From: Rhizobium sp. Q54
Lineage (GTDB): Bacteria; Pseudomonadota; Alphaproteobacteria; UBA2966; CAIVPW01
Direction of reading: 5' to 3'
Length of the DNA: 64,000 bases
Assembly (NCBI GenBank): GCA_945904955.1
Contig: CAMDPO010000002.1
Location: 62,001-126,000, forward strand
Within the stretch, counting starts at the first letter, position 1. The number at the start of each line of letters is the position of its first letter. Under the pieces are notes generated by a model. It was given only the letters and a program-made list of their open reading frames with translations. It was not told where the DNA came from and ran no database searches. Shown here piece by piece: positions 47,219 through 55,169 of the stretch. The position numbers were made by a program, and so were the translations under genes.

Positions 47219-47830
47219 ATGGCCGTGTCACTTTCAATGAAAAAGAGCGACTCGCTACCATCTTCCGCGGCCCTCCAGGCCGCCCACCTGATTGAACGGC
47301 TGGGACGGGTCCTGCGTGCTGGCGATCACGCCACCGGGCTCAATCCCGTCCAGGCAGAGGCGCTGCGCTATCTGGGGCGGGCCAATCGCTTTTCGCGCAC
47401 GCCGGCGGCACTCGCCGATTTTCTTGGCTCCACGCGCGGGACCGTCTCGCAAACCCTGCTGGCGCTTGAGGCGAAGCGGCTGATAAGGCGCCAAGCCAAT
47501 GCCCGTGACGGCCGCTCCGTGACGTTGGCACTGACCAAAGCCGGCACGGAGTACCTGAAGTCAGACCCGGTGCGCACGCTCGCGGCGTCGATCGATGCAA
47601 GTGGTGCGGACGCGCGGCTCGCGGAATATCTGGGTGCCACCTTGCGCGAGGCAATTGTTCAGCGCGGCGGCCGCACCTTCGGCGCCTGCAACACCTGCCG
47701 CCATTTGCGGCGCGACCAATCTAGAGGCGCAGCGCCCCACTATTGCGCGCTTCTTCAAGAGCCTCTGAGCGACATCGACGTTTCGTCGATCTGCGCGGAA
47801 CAACAGGACGGCCCGCAGGTGCGCCCCTAG
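47219..47830 (+). CDS. MarR-family regulator with a C-terminal cysteine cluster
   Basis: A 203-residue winged-helix regulator. The wHTH spans about 40-120 (ADFLGSTRGTVSQTLLALEAKRLIRR and the wing ANARDGRSVTLALT). Beyond the MarR fold a 45-residue tail has Cys157 and Cys160 (GACNTCRHL), Cys176 (HYCALL) and Cys192 (SSICAEQ) plus His residues, suggesting a metal or redox-sensing site. It is divergent from protoglobin-redoxin with a palindrome between, so it probably represses or activates them in response to redox or NO stress. The start lacks an evident ribosome-binding site; a second ATG lies at 47237. Confidence 0.88.
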   Translation: MAVSLSMKKSDSLPSSAALQAAHLIERLGRVLRAGDHATGLNPVQAEALRYLGRANRFSRTPAALADFLGSTRGTVSQTLLALEAKRLIRRQANARDGRSVTLALTKAGTEYLKSDPVRTLAASIDASGADARLAEYLGATLREAIVQRGGRTFGACNTCRHLRRDQSRGAAPHYCALLQEPLSDIDVSSICAEQQDGPQVRP

Positions 47831-47833
47831 CGG

Positions 47834-48148
47834 CTAGCGCGTGTTCCGCTCTCGCGATGCCGGCGGCGCAAACGCCGCCAGTCCTTCGAGACAGCCGATC
47901 CACCCTCGTTGGTGCAACGCGCGGCTCTCGTCAGTCGTGATGTTCTCGTGCACGACGCTGACCTCGGTTCCCTCGGCGTGCGGCACGAAGCGCACGGTCA
48001 CGCGTTCGTTCGACGTGCCGTCGAGGCCGATGCGCCACGAATAGACCAGCATGTGCGGGGGCTCGATCCGCTCGAACTCGCCGACAATCCATACGAGGTG
48101 TCCGTCGGGCAGCCGGTTGGCGGCAACGCCTGCGCCGCGTCCACGCAC
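47834..48148 (-). pseudogene. N-terminally truncated SRPBCC/AHSA1-like gene
   Basis: The frame encodes the C-terminal two-thirds of an AHSA1-like SRPBCC protein: LVWIVGEFERIEPPHMLVYSW, NERVTVRFVPHAEGTEVSVVHENI and HQRGWIGCLEGLAAF. The normal N-terminal part (START-domain entry, VWRALTDPxLLxxWW) is missing; upstream residues are low-complexity and do not match. It is probably a remnant cut off during rearrangement, but expression of the truncated product cannot be excluded. Confidence 0.75.
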
Positions 48149-48259
48149 GGGAGCTCCCCCGCGCGTCTCCGGCGAGTGTCCCCGGCGTGCCGAAAAGGCC
48201 CCGCTGCTGGCGGCCAGCGCCCCGCGGGTTGGAAGCCTTGCTTTGCGCCGAAAATGTCG

Positions 48260-48275
48260 ATATGTCTGGACATAT
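48260..48275. promoter_or_regulatory. Palindromic operator at the arsR start
   Basis: ATATGTC-TG-GACATAT has two perfect 7-bp arms. It overlaps the proposed ATG of arsR by two bases, so ArsR binding would block its own translation start or promoter. It fits autoregulation of the ars operon. Confidence 0.75.
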
Positions 48276-48612
48276 GGATACTATGGTGGCGACCGAGGCG
48301 TTCGGCGCGTTGGCGCAGCCTACCCGGCTGGCGGTGTTCCGGCTGCTGATGGCGGCCGGGCCGGAGGGCATGGCGGCCGGAGCGGTCGCCGAGAAGCTCG
48401 GGGTGCCGCACAACACGTTGTCGACGCACCTCGGCATTCTTGCGCGGGCGCGGCTGCTGACATCGCGGCGCGAGGGGCGGTCGATCTTGTATGCGCCGGA
48501 TATCGAAGGCGTGCGGGCGCTGCTGAGCTTCCTGGTGGCGGATTGCTGCAACGGGCGGCCGGAGCTGTGCGCGCCGTTGGCGGCGGTCGTCGAGCGCGCG
48601 GCGTGCTGCTAG
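48274..48612 (+). CDS. arsR: Arsenic-responsive ArsR regulator
   Basis: A 112-residue winged-helix repressor: AQPTRLAVFRLLMAAGPEG, then PHNTLSTHLGILARARLL as recognition helix. The metalloid site is at the C-terminal end: Cys91-Cys92 and Cys99 in VADCCNGRPELC, the arrangement known from Acidithiobacillus-type ArsR, plus a Cys-Cys terminus. Arsenite or antimonite binding releases it from DNA. The start is uncertain: ATG 48262, 48274 or 48283; 48274 is given. Genes arsC and aquaporin follow. Confidence 0.9.
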   Translation: MDTMVATEAFGALAQPTRLAVFRLLMAAGPEGMAAGAVAEKLGVPHNTLSTHLGILARARLLTSRREGRSILYAPDIEGVRALLSFLVADCCNGRPELCAPLAAVVERAACC

Positions 48613-48616
48613 CGCC

Positions 48617-49126
48617 ATGACGTACGCCATGCCGCGCACGTTCCACGCGCTGTTCCTGTGCACCGGCAACTCGGCGCGCTCGATCCTGGCGGAGGCGATT
48701 CTCAACAGGCAAGGTCACGGGGCGTTCCGTGCGTACTCGGCGGGGAGCTTTCCCAAAGGCACGGTCCACCCGCAGGCGCTGGCGCTGCTCAACAGCCTGC
48801 AGTTCGACACGAGTGGGTTCCGCTCGAAGAGCTGGAACGAGTTCTCCGGGCGCGATGCGCCGGTGCTCGACTTCGTGTTCACGGTTTGCGACAACGCGGC
48901 CAACGAGGTGTGCCCGGTGTGGCCGGGGCAGCCGATGACGGCGCATTGGGGTGTGCCGGATCCGGCCGCGGTCGTGGGGAGCCCGGCGGAGGTGGGGGCG
49001 GCGTTCGCGGACACGTACCGGATGCTGCACAACCGGATCGCGGTGTTCACCAGCCTGCCCTTCGACAAGCTCAACCGCCTGTCGCTGACCGCGAAGCTGC
49101 GCGACATCGGCGCGATGCGCACGTGA
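48617..49126 (+). CDS. arsC: Arsenate reductase, low-molecular-weight phosphatase type
   Basis: A 169-residue protein of the LMW-PTP-like arsenate reductase family. The P-loop LFLCTGNSARS contains the nucleophilic Cys. SAGSFPKGTVHPQA and TVCDNAANEVCPVWPG hold the further cysteines needed for thioredoxin-coupled turnover. It reduces arsenate to arsenite. The start at ATG 48617 lies 4 nt after arsR; ATG 48629 is an alternative. Its stop overlaps the aquaporin GTG (GTGA). Confidence 0.92.
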   Translation: MTYAMPRTFHALFLCTGNSARSILAEAILNRQGHGAFRAYSAGSFPKGTVHPQALALLNSLQFDTSGFRSKSWNEFSGRDAPVLDFVFTVCDNAANEVCPVWPGQPMTAHWGVPDPAAVVGSPAEVGAAFADTYRMLHNRIAVFTSLPFDKLNRLSLTAKLRDIGAMRT

Positions 49127-49821
49127 GCGGCGTGCCGCTGGCGCGCGCGCTCGCGGCGGAAGCGTTGGGGACGGCGCTGCTGGTCGCGGCCGTGATCGGC
49201 TCGGGCATCATGGGCGAGCGGCTGGCGGGCGGGAACGATGCGGTCGCGCTGCTTGCCAATACCGGCGCGACGGCCGCGGCGCTGTACGTGCTGATTACGC
49301 TGTTCGCGCCGCTGTCGGGGGCGCACTTCAATCCGGTTGTCACGGTCGTGCTGTGGGCGCGCGGGGACGTCGCGGCGCGTACGGTCGTGCCGTATGCGGC
49401 GGCGCAAGTCGCCGGTGCGGTGGCGGGCGCGGTGACGGCGAACGCGATGTTCGCGCTGCCGCTGGTGGCGGCGGCGGCGACGGCGCGGTCGGGGGCGGCG
49501 CTGTGGCTGTCCGAGATCGTGGCGACATCTCTGCTGGTGCTGGTGATCCTCGGATTGAGCAAGGCGCGGCCGGCGGCGGTTCCCGCCGGCGTCGCGCTGA
49601 CCATCGCGGCGGCCTACTGGTTCACGGCGTCGACCTCGTTCGCCAATCCGGCGGTGACGCTGGCGCGCAGCTTGTCCGACACGTTCGCGGGCATCGATCC
49701 GCGCCACGTGCCGGCGTTCGTGGTGGCGCAGGCGGTGGGCGGCGCGCTGGCGCTCGGCGCGGCGAACCTTTTGTTCGGGCGCGCGCGGGCGGCGGCGGCT
49801 GCTCTGCCTCGCGTCCCCTGA
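49123..49821 (+). CDS. MIP-family aquaporin/aquaglyceroporin (AqpS-like)
   Basis: A 232-residue channel with six predicted helices. The two half-helix motifs are NPV in GAHFNPVVTV and NPA in FANPAVTLARSL. In the known arsenic operon of Sinorhizobium meliloti an aquaglyceroporin (AqpS) lets arsenite leave the cell after ArsC reduction, replacing the ArsB pump. Placement directly behind arsR-arsC, by overlapping GTGA, supports that role here. Translation from GTG 49123 is inferred from the overlap. Confidence 0.85.
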   Translation: MSGVPLARALAAEALGTALLVAAVIGSGIMGERLAGGNDAVALLANTGATAAALYVLITLFAPLSGAHFNPVVTVVLWARGDVAARTVVPYAAAQVAGAVAGAVTANAMFALPLVAAAATARSGAALWLSEIVATSLLVLVILGLSKARPAAVPAGVALTIAAAYWFTASTSFANPAVTLARSLSDTFAGIDPRHVPAFVVAQAVGGALALGAANLLFGRARAAAAALPRVP

Positions 49822-49839
49822 ACGAGGGGTGCCGCCGCG

Positions 49840-51708
49840 CTAGATCTGCGGCAGGGCGAACACGTAGAGGGTCGTGCCGCTGCGGCGCTGGCGGGCGGCG
49901 GCGTCGGGGGCGGTGTTGAAGCCGACGCCGGTGTTGGTCGCCGACGAGCTCGCGACGATGGCGACGTACTGGCGGTTGTCCCACAGGTAGGTGATCGGCG
50001 ACTGGCTGAAGCCGGAGCCGGAGCGGAACGACCACAGGGGCTCGCCGGTGCGCGCGTCGTACGCCTCGATGAGGCCGCTGGCGTTGTTGCCCTTGAAGAG
50101 CACGTCGCCGGCGGTGACGAGCTGGGGCGTGCGCGTCTCGTCGCCCATCGGCCGCGACCACGCGACCTTGCGCGTGGCGGGATCGAGGCCCTTGAGCTCC
50201 GACAGCACGGTGGTGTTCTGGCCGGCGACGTCCTTGCGCGGCACGTTGGCTACGGCGGCGCGGCGCATCAGCAGGTAGGGCTCGGCGGGCTTGTACTCGC
50301 CGGCCGTCGCCACGGTGGCGGCGCAGGTGTTGTTGGTGTGGGCGTAGACGAGCTTGGTGCGCGGCGAATACGCCTCGGCTTCCCACTTGCGCGCGCCGCC
50401 GGTCGGGCACGCCACGACCTCGGTGCCGGTGTAGTCGGCGGGGCGGCGGTCGCCGGCGGCGGGGTCGGCCTGGGTGACGCGGCGGCGATCGGCGACGGCG
50501 GTGAAGGCGAGCTTGTCGACGTCGTACGCCGGCAAGCCGGTCTGCATGTCGACGTGTCTGATGATGTCCTGGAAGGAGTGCGCCCAGGGCTCCGCCAGCA
50601 ACTTGCCGGTGGCGCGGTTCCACGCATAGACGAGGCCGTTGGCGGAGGCGCGCAGCGCCGCCTTGCCCGCGTCGAGGTCGATGAGCGGCGTGATGCCCTG
50701 CTCGTCCAGGCCCCACATGTCCTGGGGCGTCAGCGTGTAGGCCCACACCAGCTCGCCGGTGGTGGCGTCGCGCGCCATCTGCGCATCGCAGAAGTTGTTG
50801 TGGAACGTCGCCAGCTGGCCGGCGACGTTGAGATCGACCTTGCCCTGCTCGCGCCGGTAGTCGGCGTTGGCCGGGCGGCAGCCGCCCGTGGCGTAGAAGA
50901 ACAGGTTGGTCTCGGGGTCGTAGGTGAAGAAGCCGGAGGCGTTGCCGCCGCCGCGCTGCCACGAGTCGCCGAACCACGAGTCTTGGGCCGGGTTGGCGCC
51001 GGCGAGGTACGGATAGTTCTTCTGGAAGCGGGCGCCGATGCCGACGTCGGCGTTGGGGCCGACGTTGGTGCGGCTCCAGGCGATGCGGCCGGTGTTGAGG
51101 TCCGCCGCCAGCACCTTGCCGCGGCCGCCGTAGCCGTCGGTGGCGGTGAGGAAGTTGCGGCCGACGACCAGGCCGTTGCCGGCGCTGGTCTCGCCCTTCT
51201 GGGAATCACCGGCGGGCGAGCGCCACACCTGTTCGCCCGATTGCGCGTCCACGGCGAAGACATGGCCGTCCGCGGCGGTGAAGTAGACTTTGCCTTCGGC
51301 ATAGTAGAGGCCGCGCGGCGGCGAGCCGCAGCAGCTGACCAGGTTGTTGGGCACCGACTCGAGGGTGGGACGGAACTCCCAGTTGAGAACACCGTCGGTG
51401 GCGAGATCGAATGCGACGAGGTAGTCCTGGCGCGGCGAGATCACGAACATCGTGTCGCCGATGACGATCGGCGAGGCCTCGTGGGATTCGAGCGCGCCGA
51501 TCTGCAGCGTCCAGTTGAGGGACAGCAGCTTGGCGTTGGCGGGCGTGATCTGATCGAGCAGGCTGTAGTTCCAGCCGCTGTAGGTGATGCTGGGCATCAC
51601 CACGTTGGCGGGATCCCGCGACAGCTTGAGGACGTCTTCGTTGGCGACGGACGCGCCGGCCCAACCCAACAGCAGCGGCAGTGCCGCCATCGCACGCAGA
51701 GCACGCAT
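49840..51708 (-). CDS. PQQ-dependent dehydrogenase-like beta-propeller protein
   Basis: A 622-residue secreted protein with signal peptide AMAALPLLLGWAGASVA. It has the eight-bladed quinoprotein layout, with W-motifs such as VWRSPAGDSQK and PLWSFRSGSG and the vicinal disulfide Cys126-Cys127 (SCCGSPPRG). By eye the catalytic segment HDxWDYD is replaced by QDMWGLD: Gly333 occupies the position of the catalytic Asp, while Asp335 keeps the lanthanide-type Asp. Expected Ca-binding Glu and Asn positions also look altered. So it may be inactive or use another mechanism. GGAGGGG lies before the ATG. No cytochrome or PQQ genes are adjacent. Confidence 0.8.
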   Translation of the reverse strand: MRALRAMAALPLLLGWAGASVANEDVLKLSRDPANVVMPSITYSGWNYSLLDQITPANAKLLSLNWTLQIGALESHEASPIVIGDTMFVISPRQDYLVAFDLATDGVLNWEFRPTLESVPNNLVSCCGSPPRGLYYAEGKVYFTAADGHVFAVDAQSGEQVWRSPAGDSQKGETSAGNGLVVGRNFLTATDGYGGRGKVLAADLNTGRIAWSRTNVGPNADVGIGARFQKNYPYLAGANPAQDSWFGDSWQRGGGNASGFFTYDPETNLFFYATGGCRPANADYRREQGKVDLNVAGQLATFHNNFCDAQMARDATTGELVWAYTLTPQDMWGLDEQGITPLIDLDAGKAALRASANGLVYAWNRATGKLLAEPWAHSFQDIIRHVDMQTGLPAYDVDKLAFTAVADRRRVTQADPAAGDRRPADYTGTEVVACPTGGARKWEAEAYSPRTKLVYAHTNNTCAATVATAGEYKPAEPYLLMRRAAVANVPRKDVAGQNTTVLSELKGLDPATRKVAWSRPMGDETRTPQLVTAGDVLFKGNNASGLIEAYDARTGEPLWSFRSGSGFSQSPITYLWDNRQYVAIVASSSATNTGVGFNTAPDAAARQRRSGTTLYVFALPQI

Positions 51709-51774
51709 AGTCACCCCTCCCGGTGTGGAAAGAGTATAGCGGGTGGTAGGCCTTGGAGGCATCGGCGGCTCACG

Positions 51775-51868
51775 CCACTCACCCTTTGACAAGGTCGCGC
51801 CGAATTCGGCGCAACCTTGCCGCGAGCGGCCCGACGGGCCGGCTCGTGACAGGCTCAGGGTGAGGTCT
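51775..51868. repeat. Nested dispersed palindrome
   Basis: A 16-bp perfect palindrome GCGCCGAATTCGGCGC (51797-51812) is flanked by AAGGT and ACCTT, and outer segments CTCACCC and GGGTGAG enclose the whole. Sequence of this kind (TTGACAAGG...CTCAGGGTGAG) is a common intergenic repeat in alphaproteobacteria. It lies between the PQQ-like gene and the csp genes. Confidence 0.65.
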
Positions 51869-51900
51869 TGTTGGGCGGTTGCGCGGGCCCCGAAATACAA

Positions 51901-51928
51901 GAAGCCCCGGCGTTGCCGCCGGGGCTTC
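51901..51928 (-). terminator. Terminator of the first cold-shock gene
   Basis: GAAGCCCCGGC (51901-51911) pairs with GCCGGGGCTTC (51918-51928). On the minus strand the stem is followed by TTGTATTTC. It lies 27 nt beyond the csp stop. Confidence 0.85.
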
Positions 51929-51955
51929 AGAGCTCCGTTGGAGCAGCGTGGCGAG

Positions 51956-52159
51956 TTAGGCGTTCTGCAGATTGACTGCAGCCGACTTGCCGCGCTCCGT
52001 GGCCACATCATAAGTGACCTTCTGGCCTTCGTTCAGGCCGGCCATGCCGGCGCGCTCAACGGCGGTGATGTGGACGAACACGTCCTTCGAACCGTCGTCG
52101 GGCTGAATGAAGCCGAAGCCCTTTTGGGAGTTGAACCACTTCACGGTGCCTTTAGCCAT
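51956..52159 (-). CDS. Cold-shock protein, copy 1
   Basis: A 67-residue single cold-shock domain. It has [17 protein letters not shown] (RNP1) and [14 protein letters not shown] (RNP2), the RNA- and single-stranded-DNA-binding strands. It acts as an RNA chaperone during cold or stationary phase. The ATG at 52159 gives standard length; the longer upstream frame is leader sequence. It shares its leader with copy 2, about 540 bp upstream on the same strand. Confidence 0.96.
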   Translation of the reverse strand: MAKGTVKWFNSQKGFGFIQPDDGSKDVFVHITAVERAGMAGLNEGQKVTYDVATERGKSAAVNLQNA

Positions 52160-52212
52160 CGTAGTGTCTTTCTCTAAGTGTGCGCTTGTGGCGCAGTCGG
52201 TAACGCTCCCGT

Positions 52213-52300
52213 GCGACAATCGCGCGGTCTCGACAATCGCAATGGGGGAGTCTTGTCGGAGGCCCACCAATCGGGGCGGGCGCGGCGGCCAGATGGCCAC
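52213..52300 (-). promoter_or_regulatory. Conserved long leader of csp copy 1
   Basis: About 90 bp, lying 54-141 nt upstream of the copy 1 ATG, closely match 52762-52853 upstream of copy 2. The shared blocks include CGGTCTCGACAATC, GTCGGAGGCCC and GCGCGGCGGCCAGA. Cold-shock genes commonly have long structured 5' UTRs that control translation. Whether the conserved block is UTR, promoter or both is not known. Confidence 0.65.
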
Positions 52301-52429
52301 AGTGATTGCGGGCTCAGAAGACCCGCCACGACCCCATATGTCAAAACAAATTCCAGGACACCCCAAAAGGGCAACGGCGCCGCCAAAAACAAGAGGCCAG
52401 GCGCAATGCGGAAATACCTGAAAAAACAA

Positions 52430-52457
52430 GAAGCCCCGGAGTTTCCTCCGGGGCTTC
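52430..52457 (-). terminator. Terminator of the second cold-shock gene
   Basis: GAAGCCCCGGAG (52430-52441) pairs with CTCCGGGGCTTC (52446-52457) around a 4-nt loop. On the minus strand it is followed by TTGTTTTTTC. The stem is nearly the same as that of copy 1, so the terminator was duplicated with the gene. Confidence 0.88.
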
Positions 52458-52495
52458 TAAGGCTCCTTTAGGAGCGGTTCTTATGGAGCCGTCGG

Positions 52496-52699
52496 TTAGG
52501 CGGCCGAGAGGTTGATCGCGGCAGCCTTGCCGCGCTCGGTGCCAACCTCATAGTTGACCTTCTGACCTTCGGTCAGACCCGGCAGGCCGGCGCGCTCGAC
52601 TGCGGTGATGTGGACGAACACGTCCTTGCTACCGTCGGCCGGCTGGATGAAGCCGAAGCCCTTCTGGGAGTTGAACCACTTCACAGTGCCTGTAGCCAT
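52496..52699 (-). CDS. Cold-shock protein, copy 2
   Basis: A 67-residue cold-shock domain protein, nearly identical in layout to copy 1: [17 protein letters not shown] (RNP1) and [14 protein letters not shown] (RNP2). Differences are concentrated in the C-terminal half. Tandem duplication included the leader and terminator. The start at ATG 52699 is set by homology. Confidence 0.96.
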   Translation of the reverse strand: MATGTVKWFNSQKGFGFIQPADGSKDVFVHITAVERAGLPGLTEGQKVNYEVGTERGKAAAINLSAA

Positions 52700-52761
52700 T
52701 GTCGTTCTAGCTTTCTCAAAGTGCGCCCGCAGGGGGCGCGGTCTCAAAACATACGCAGCCG

Positions 52762-52853
52762 GCGACGATCGCACGGTCTCGACAATCTCGATTGTGGGAG
52801 TCTCGTCGGAGGCCCCGGCCCTAAGACCTGGGGGGCGCGGCGGCCAGAGGCCA
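52762..52853 (-). promoter_or_regulatory. Conserved long leader of csp copy 2
   Basis: Counterpart of 52213-52300, lying 63-154 nt upstream of the copy 2 ATG. By eye about 46 of 54 positions match in the first block, and the GCGCGGCGGCCAGA block is exact. Between the leader and the ATG the two copies differ more than within the block, which argues for selection on the block. Confidence 0.65.
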
Positions 52854-52975
52854 CGGATCGGTTGCACCTCCCAGATGGGGTCGGGCTGGTTGGGAGTCAA
52901 TGTAGGGGTCGTCACAACGGGTGCGGGCGTGATGGCTTGTCCACAAGCGTCCACACACTGCGCTAGTGTTCGCGT

Positions 52976-54811
52976 GTGGAATTCGCCCATGACCTGATCC
53001 TCCTGGGCGCCGGCATGATCGTTCTATCGATCCTGGCCGGGCTCGTGTCGACGCGCTTCGGCGCCCCCTTGCTGCTCGTGTTCTTGGGCTTGGGCATGCT
53101 GGCCGGCGAAGACGGGCCGGGCGGCATCGCCTTCGACGATTTCGGCGCGTCCTACCTGGTCGGCAGCATCGCGCTGGCCATCATCCTGTTCGACGGCGGC
53201 TTGCGCACCAGCCGCTCCGACATGCGCCTGGCGCTGACGCCGGCCGCGGCACTCGCCACCGTCGGCGTGGTGGTGACGGCCGGGGTCACCGGCCTCGCCG
53301 CGATGTGGCTCCTCGATGTCGGCTGGCTCGAAGGGTTCCTGGTCGGCTCGCTGGTGGCGAGCACCGACGCGGCAGCGGTGTTCTTCCTGTTGCACCAGCG
53401 CGGATTGCGCCTGCGCGACCGCGTGCGCGCCACGCTCGAGGTCGAAGCCGGCCTCAACGACCCGATGGCGATCTTCCTCACCATCACCTGCGTCGAGTTG
53501 CTGACCATGCAGACCGGGGTGCCGTGGACCACGGATGTCCAAGTCCTGGTCGGGCGCTTCGCGCTGGAGACGGCGGGCGGCATTCTGGTCGGCCTCGGTG
53601 GCGGCATCGCCCTGCTCGCCCTCATTAATCGCATCGCCATCGCCCAGGGCCTCTATCCCGTGCTGGCGGTGGCGGGCGCGCTCACGCTGTTCGCGGGCGC
53701 CCAGCAAGTCGGCGCGAGCGGGTTCCTGGCGGTGTACTTGGCCGGCTACGTCATCGGCAGCCGGCGCCACCGTGCCACCCAGATCATCCACCGCTTCCAT
53801 GACGGGCTCGCGTGGCTGGCGCAGATCGCCATGTTCCTGATCCTTGGGCTGCTGGTCGATCCGAGCGCGCTCGTGCCGACCCTCGCCGCGTCGTTGGGCG
53901 TCGCCGCGGTGCTCATCTTTGTCGCGCGCCCGCTGGCGGTGATGGCGTGCCTGGCGCCGCTGCGCTTTGGCGCGCAGCGCTTCGAGCCGCGCGAGATAGG
54001 ATTCATCTCGTGGGTCGGACTACGCGGCGCGGTGCCGATCTACCTTGGCACGATTCCCGTGCTGACCGGCGTCGTCGGCGCCGAGGTGTACTTCACCGTC
54101 GTGTTCGCGGTCGTCATCGCCTCCCTCGCCGTGCAGGGCTGGACCATCGCCTTCGCCGGGCGCCGGCTGGGCGTCGTGCTGCCGCCGCGCCCGGATGCGC
54201 CGGCGCGCGTCGACATCGACCTGCCGGGCGCGGGTGGACAGGACATGGCGGCATACACCGTGCAGCCGACCAGCCTGGTGCTGCGACGTCCGCTGGCGCG
54301 CCTGCCGCTGCCGCAAGGCGTCGGTATCGTGTCGGTGGTGCGCGACGGCACCATACGCGCGGTGGCGAGCCTCGAGCGTCTGTCGCCCGGCGACTACGTG
54401 TTGCTGGTGGCGGCGCCGGAACAACTGCCGGCGCTCGACTTCCTGTTCGGCGGCAAGCCCGATACCGCCGACTCGCGCGTCGATTCGCTGCTGCTCGGCG
54501 AGTTCGTGTTCCCGGCCGATGCGAACCTCGGCGCCATCGCCGACAGCTACGGCTTCCGCGTGCCGGCCATCGATCGCGACGGCGCCGTCGGCGCGTTCCT
54601 GGCCACGTACATTCCGGGCAAGGTGCGGCGCGGCAAGCGCCTGCGCATCGGCAAGGTCGAGCTGATCGTGCGCGAGGTCAGCGGCGGTGTCATCGCCCAG
54701 GTCGGCCTGGAGGTCGAGCCGGACGAGACGTCGCGCCATCGCCTCGATCCGCTGCGCATCTGGGCCAAGGCGGGGATCCGCACGGTCGGGGCGGCGTGGG
54801 CGTCCGCGTAG
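52976..54811 (+). CDS. CPA1-type potassium/proton antiporter (CvrA/NhaP2-like)
   Basis: A 611-residue protein with about 12 transmembrane helices. The Na/H-exchanger fold includes the conserved acidic segments [13 protein letters not shown] and the [13 protein letters not shown] motif, with the ND-P core for ion and proton binding. A C-terminal cytosolic TrkA-C/CorC-like region (about 420-590) has the regulatory ligand-binding signature. It exchanges K+ or Na+ for protons. GTG 52976 is used. It is divergent from the csp copies. Confidence 0.9.
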   Translation: MEFAHDLILLGAGMIVLSILAGLVSTRFGAPLLLVFLGLGMLAGEDGPGGIAFDDFGASYLVGSIALAIILFDGGLRTSRSDMRLALTPAAALATVGVVVTAGVTGLAAMWLLDVGWLEGFLVGSLVASTDAAAVFFLLHQRGLRLRDRVRATLEVEAGLNDPMAIFLTITCVELLTMQTGVPWTTDVQVLVGRFALETAGGILVGLGGGIALLALINRIAIAQGLYPVLAVAGALTLFAGAQQVGASGFLAVYLAGYVIGSRRHRATQIIHRFHDGLAWLAQIAMFLILGLLVDPSALVPTLAASLGVAAVLIFVARPLAVMACLAPLRFGAQRFEPREIGFISWVGLRGAVPIYLGTIPVLTGVVGAEVYFTVVFAVVIASLAVQGWTIAFAGRRLGVVLPPRPDAPARVDIDLPGAGGQDMAAYTVQPTSLVLRRPLARLPLPQGVGIVSVVRDGTIRAVASLERLSPGDYVLLVAAPEQLPALDFLFGGKPDTADSRVDSLLLGEFVFPADANLGAIADSYGFRVPAIDRDGAVGAFLATYIPGKVRRGKRLRIGKVELIVREVSGGVIAQVGLEVEPDETSRHRLDPLRIWAKAGIRTVGAAWASA

Positions 54812-55169
54812 CGGCGCGGCGCTGCGGCGGCCGCCAAGACCTTCACCCGCAGCCGATAGCGCGCCTCTGGGAGTGCAGCAATGCGTGGGCTGGGCCGTGT
54901 CGTGGCCGCGCTTTGCTCGCCGATTGCGGTATTGGGGCGGCGCGAGGCCCAGGATTTCTGCGGCCCTCGACCAGGCCGAAAGGGCCGGTGCAGAGCCACG
55001 TTTTGCAGGGGCTGGTTGGCGGCGCGGCGGTTGCGACCTTGGCGTTTTCCATGCGACAACTCTGCTTGGCGAGGTATGGCCAGCCAAGACCGATGTCCCC
55101 GCCGGCCGGCGCTGCTTTGTTCTGCAGTGCCGCGGTCACGGTGTGGGGGGAAAATTTGAGCAGGAGACT
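54812..55169. other. Gene-free stretch before the double cold-shock gene
   Basis: 358 bp without a protein-like frame. AGGAG lies just before the next ATG. By analogy with the csp leaders this may be a long 5' UTR of the double cold-shock gene, but no shared block was recognised. Confidence 0.5.

Noticed and set aside
43700-49900. Intact insertion sequence or prophage in the accessory stretch
   Set aside because: No transposase, integrase, terminal inverted repeats or phage structural genes were seen; only truncated genes and the tRNA remnant suggest past mobility.
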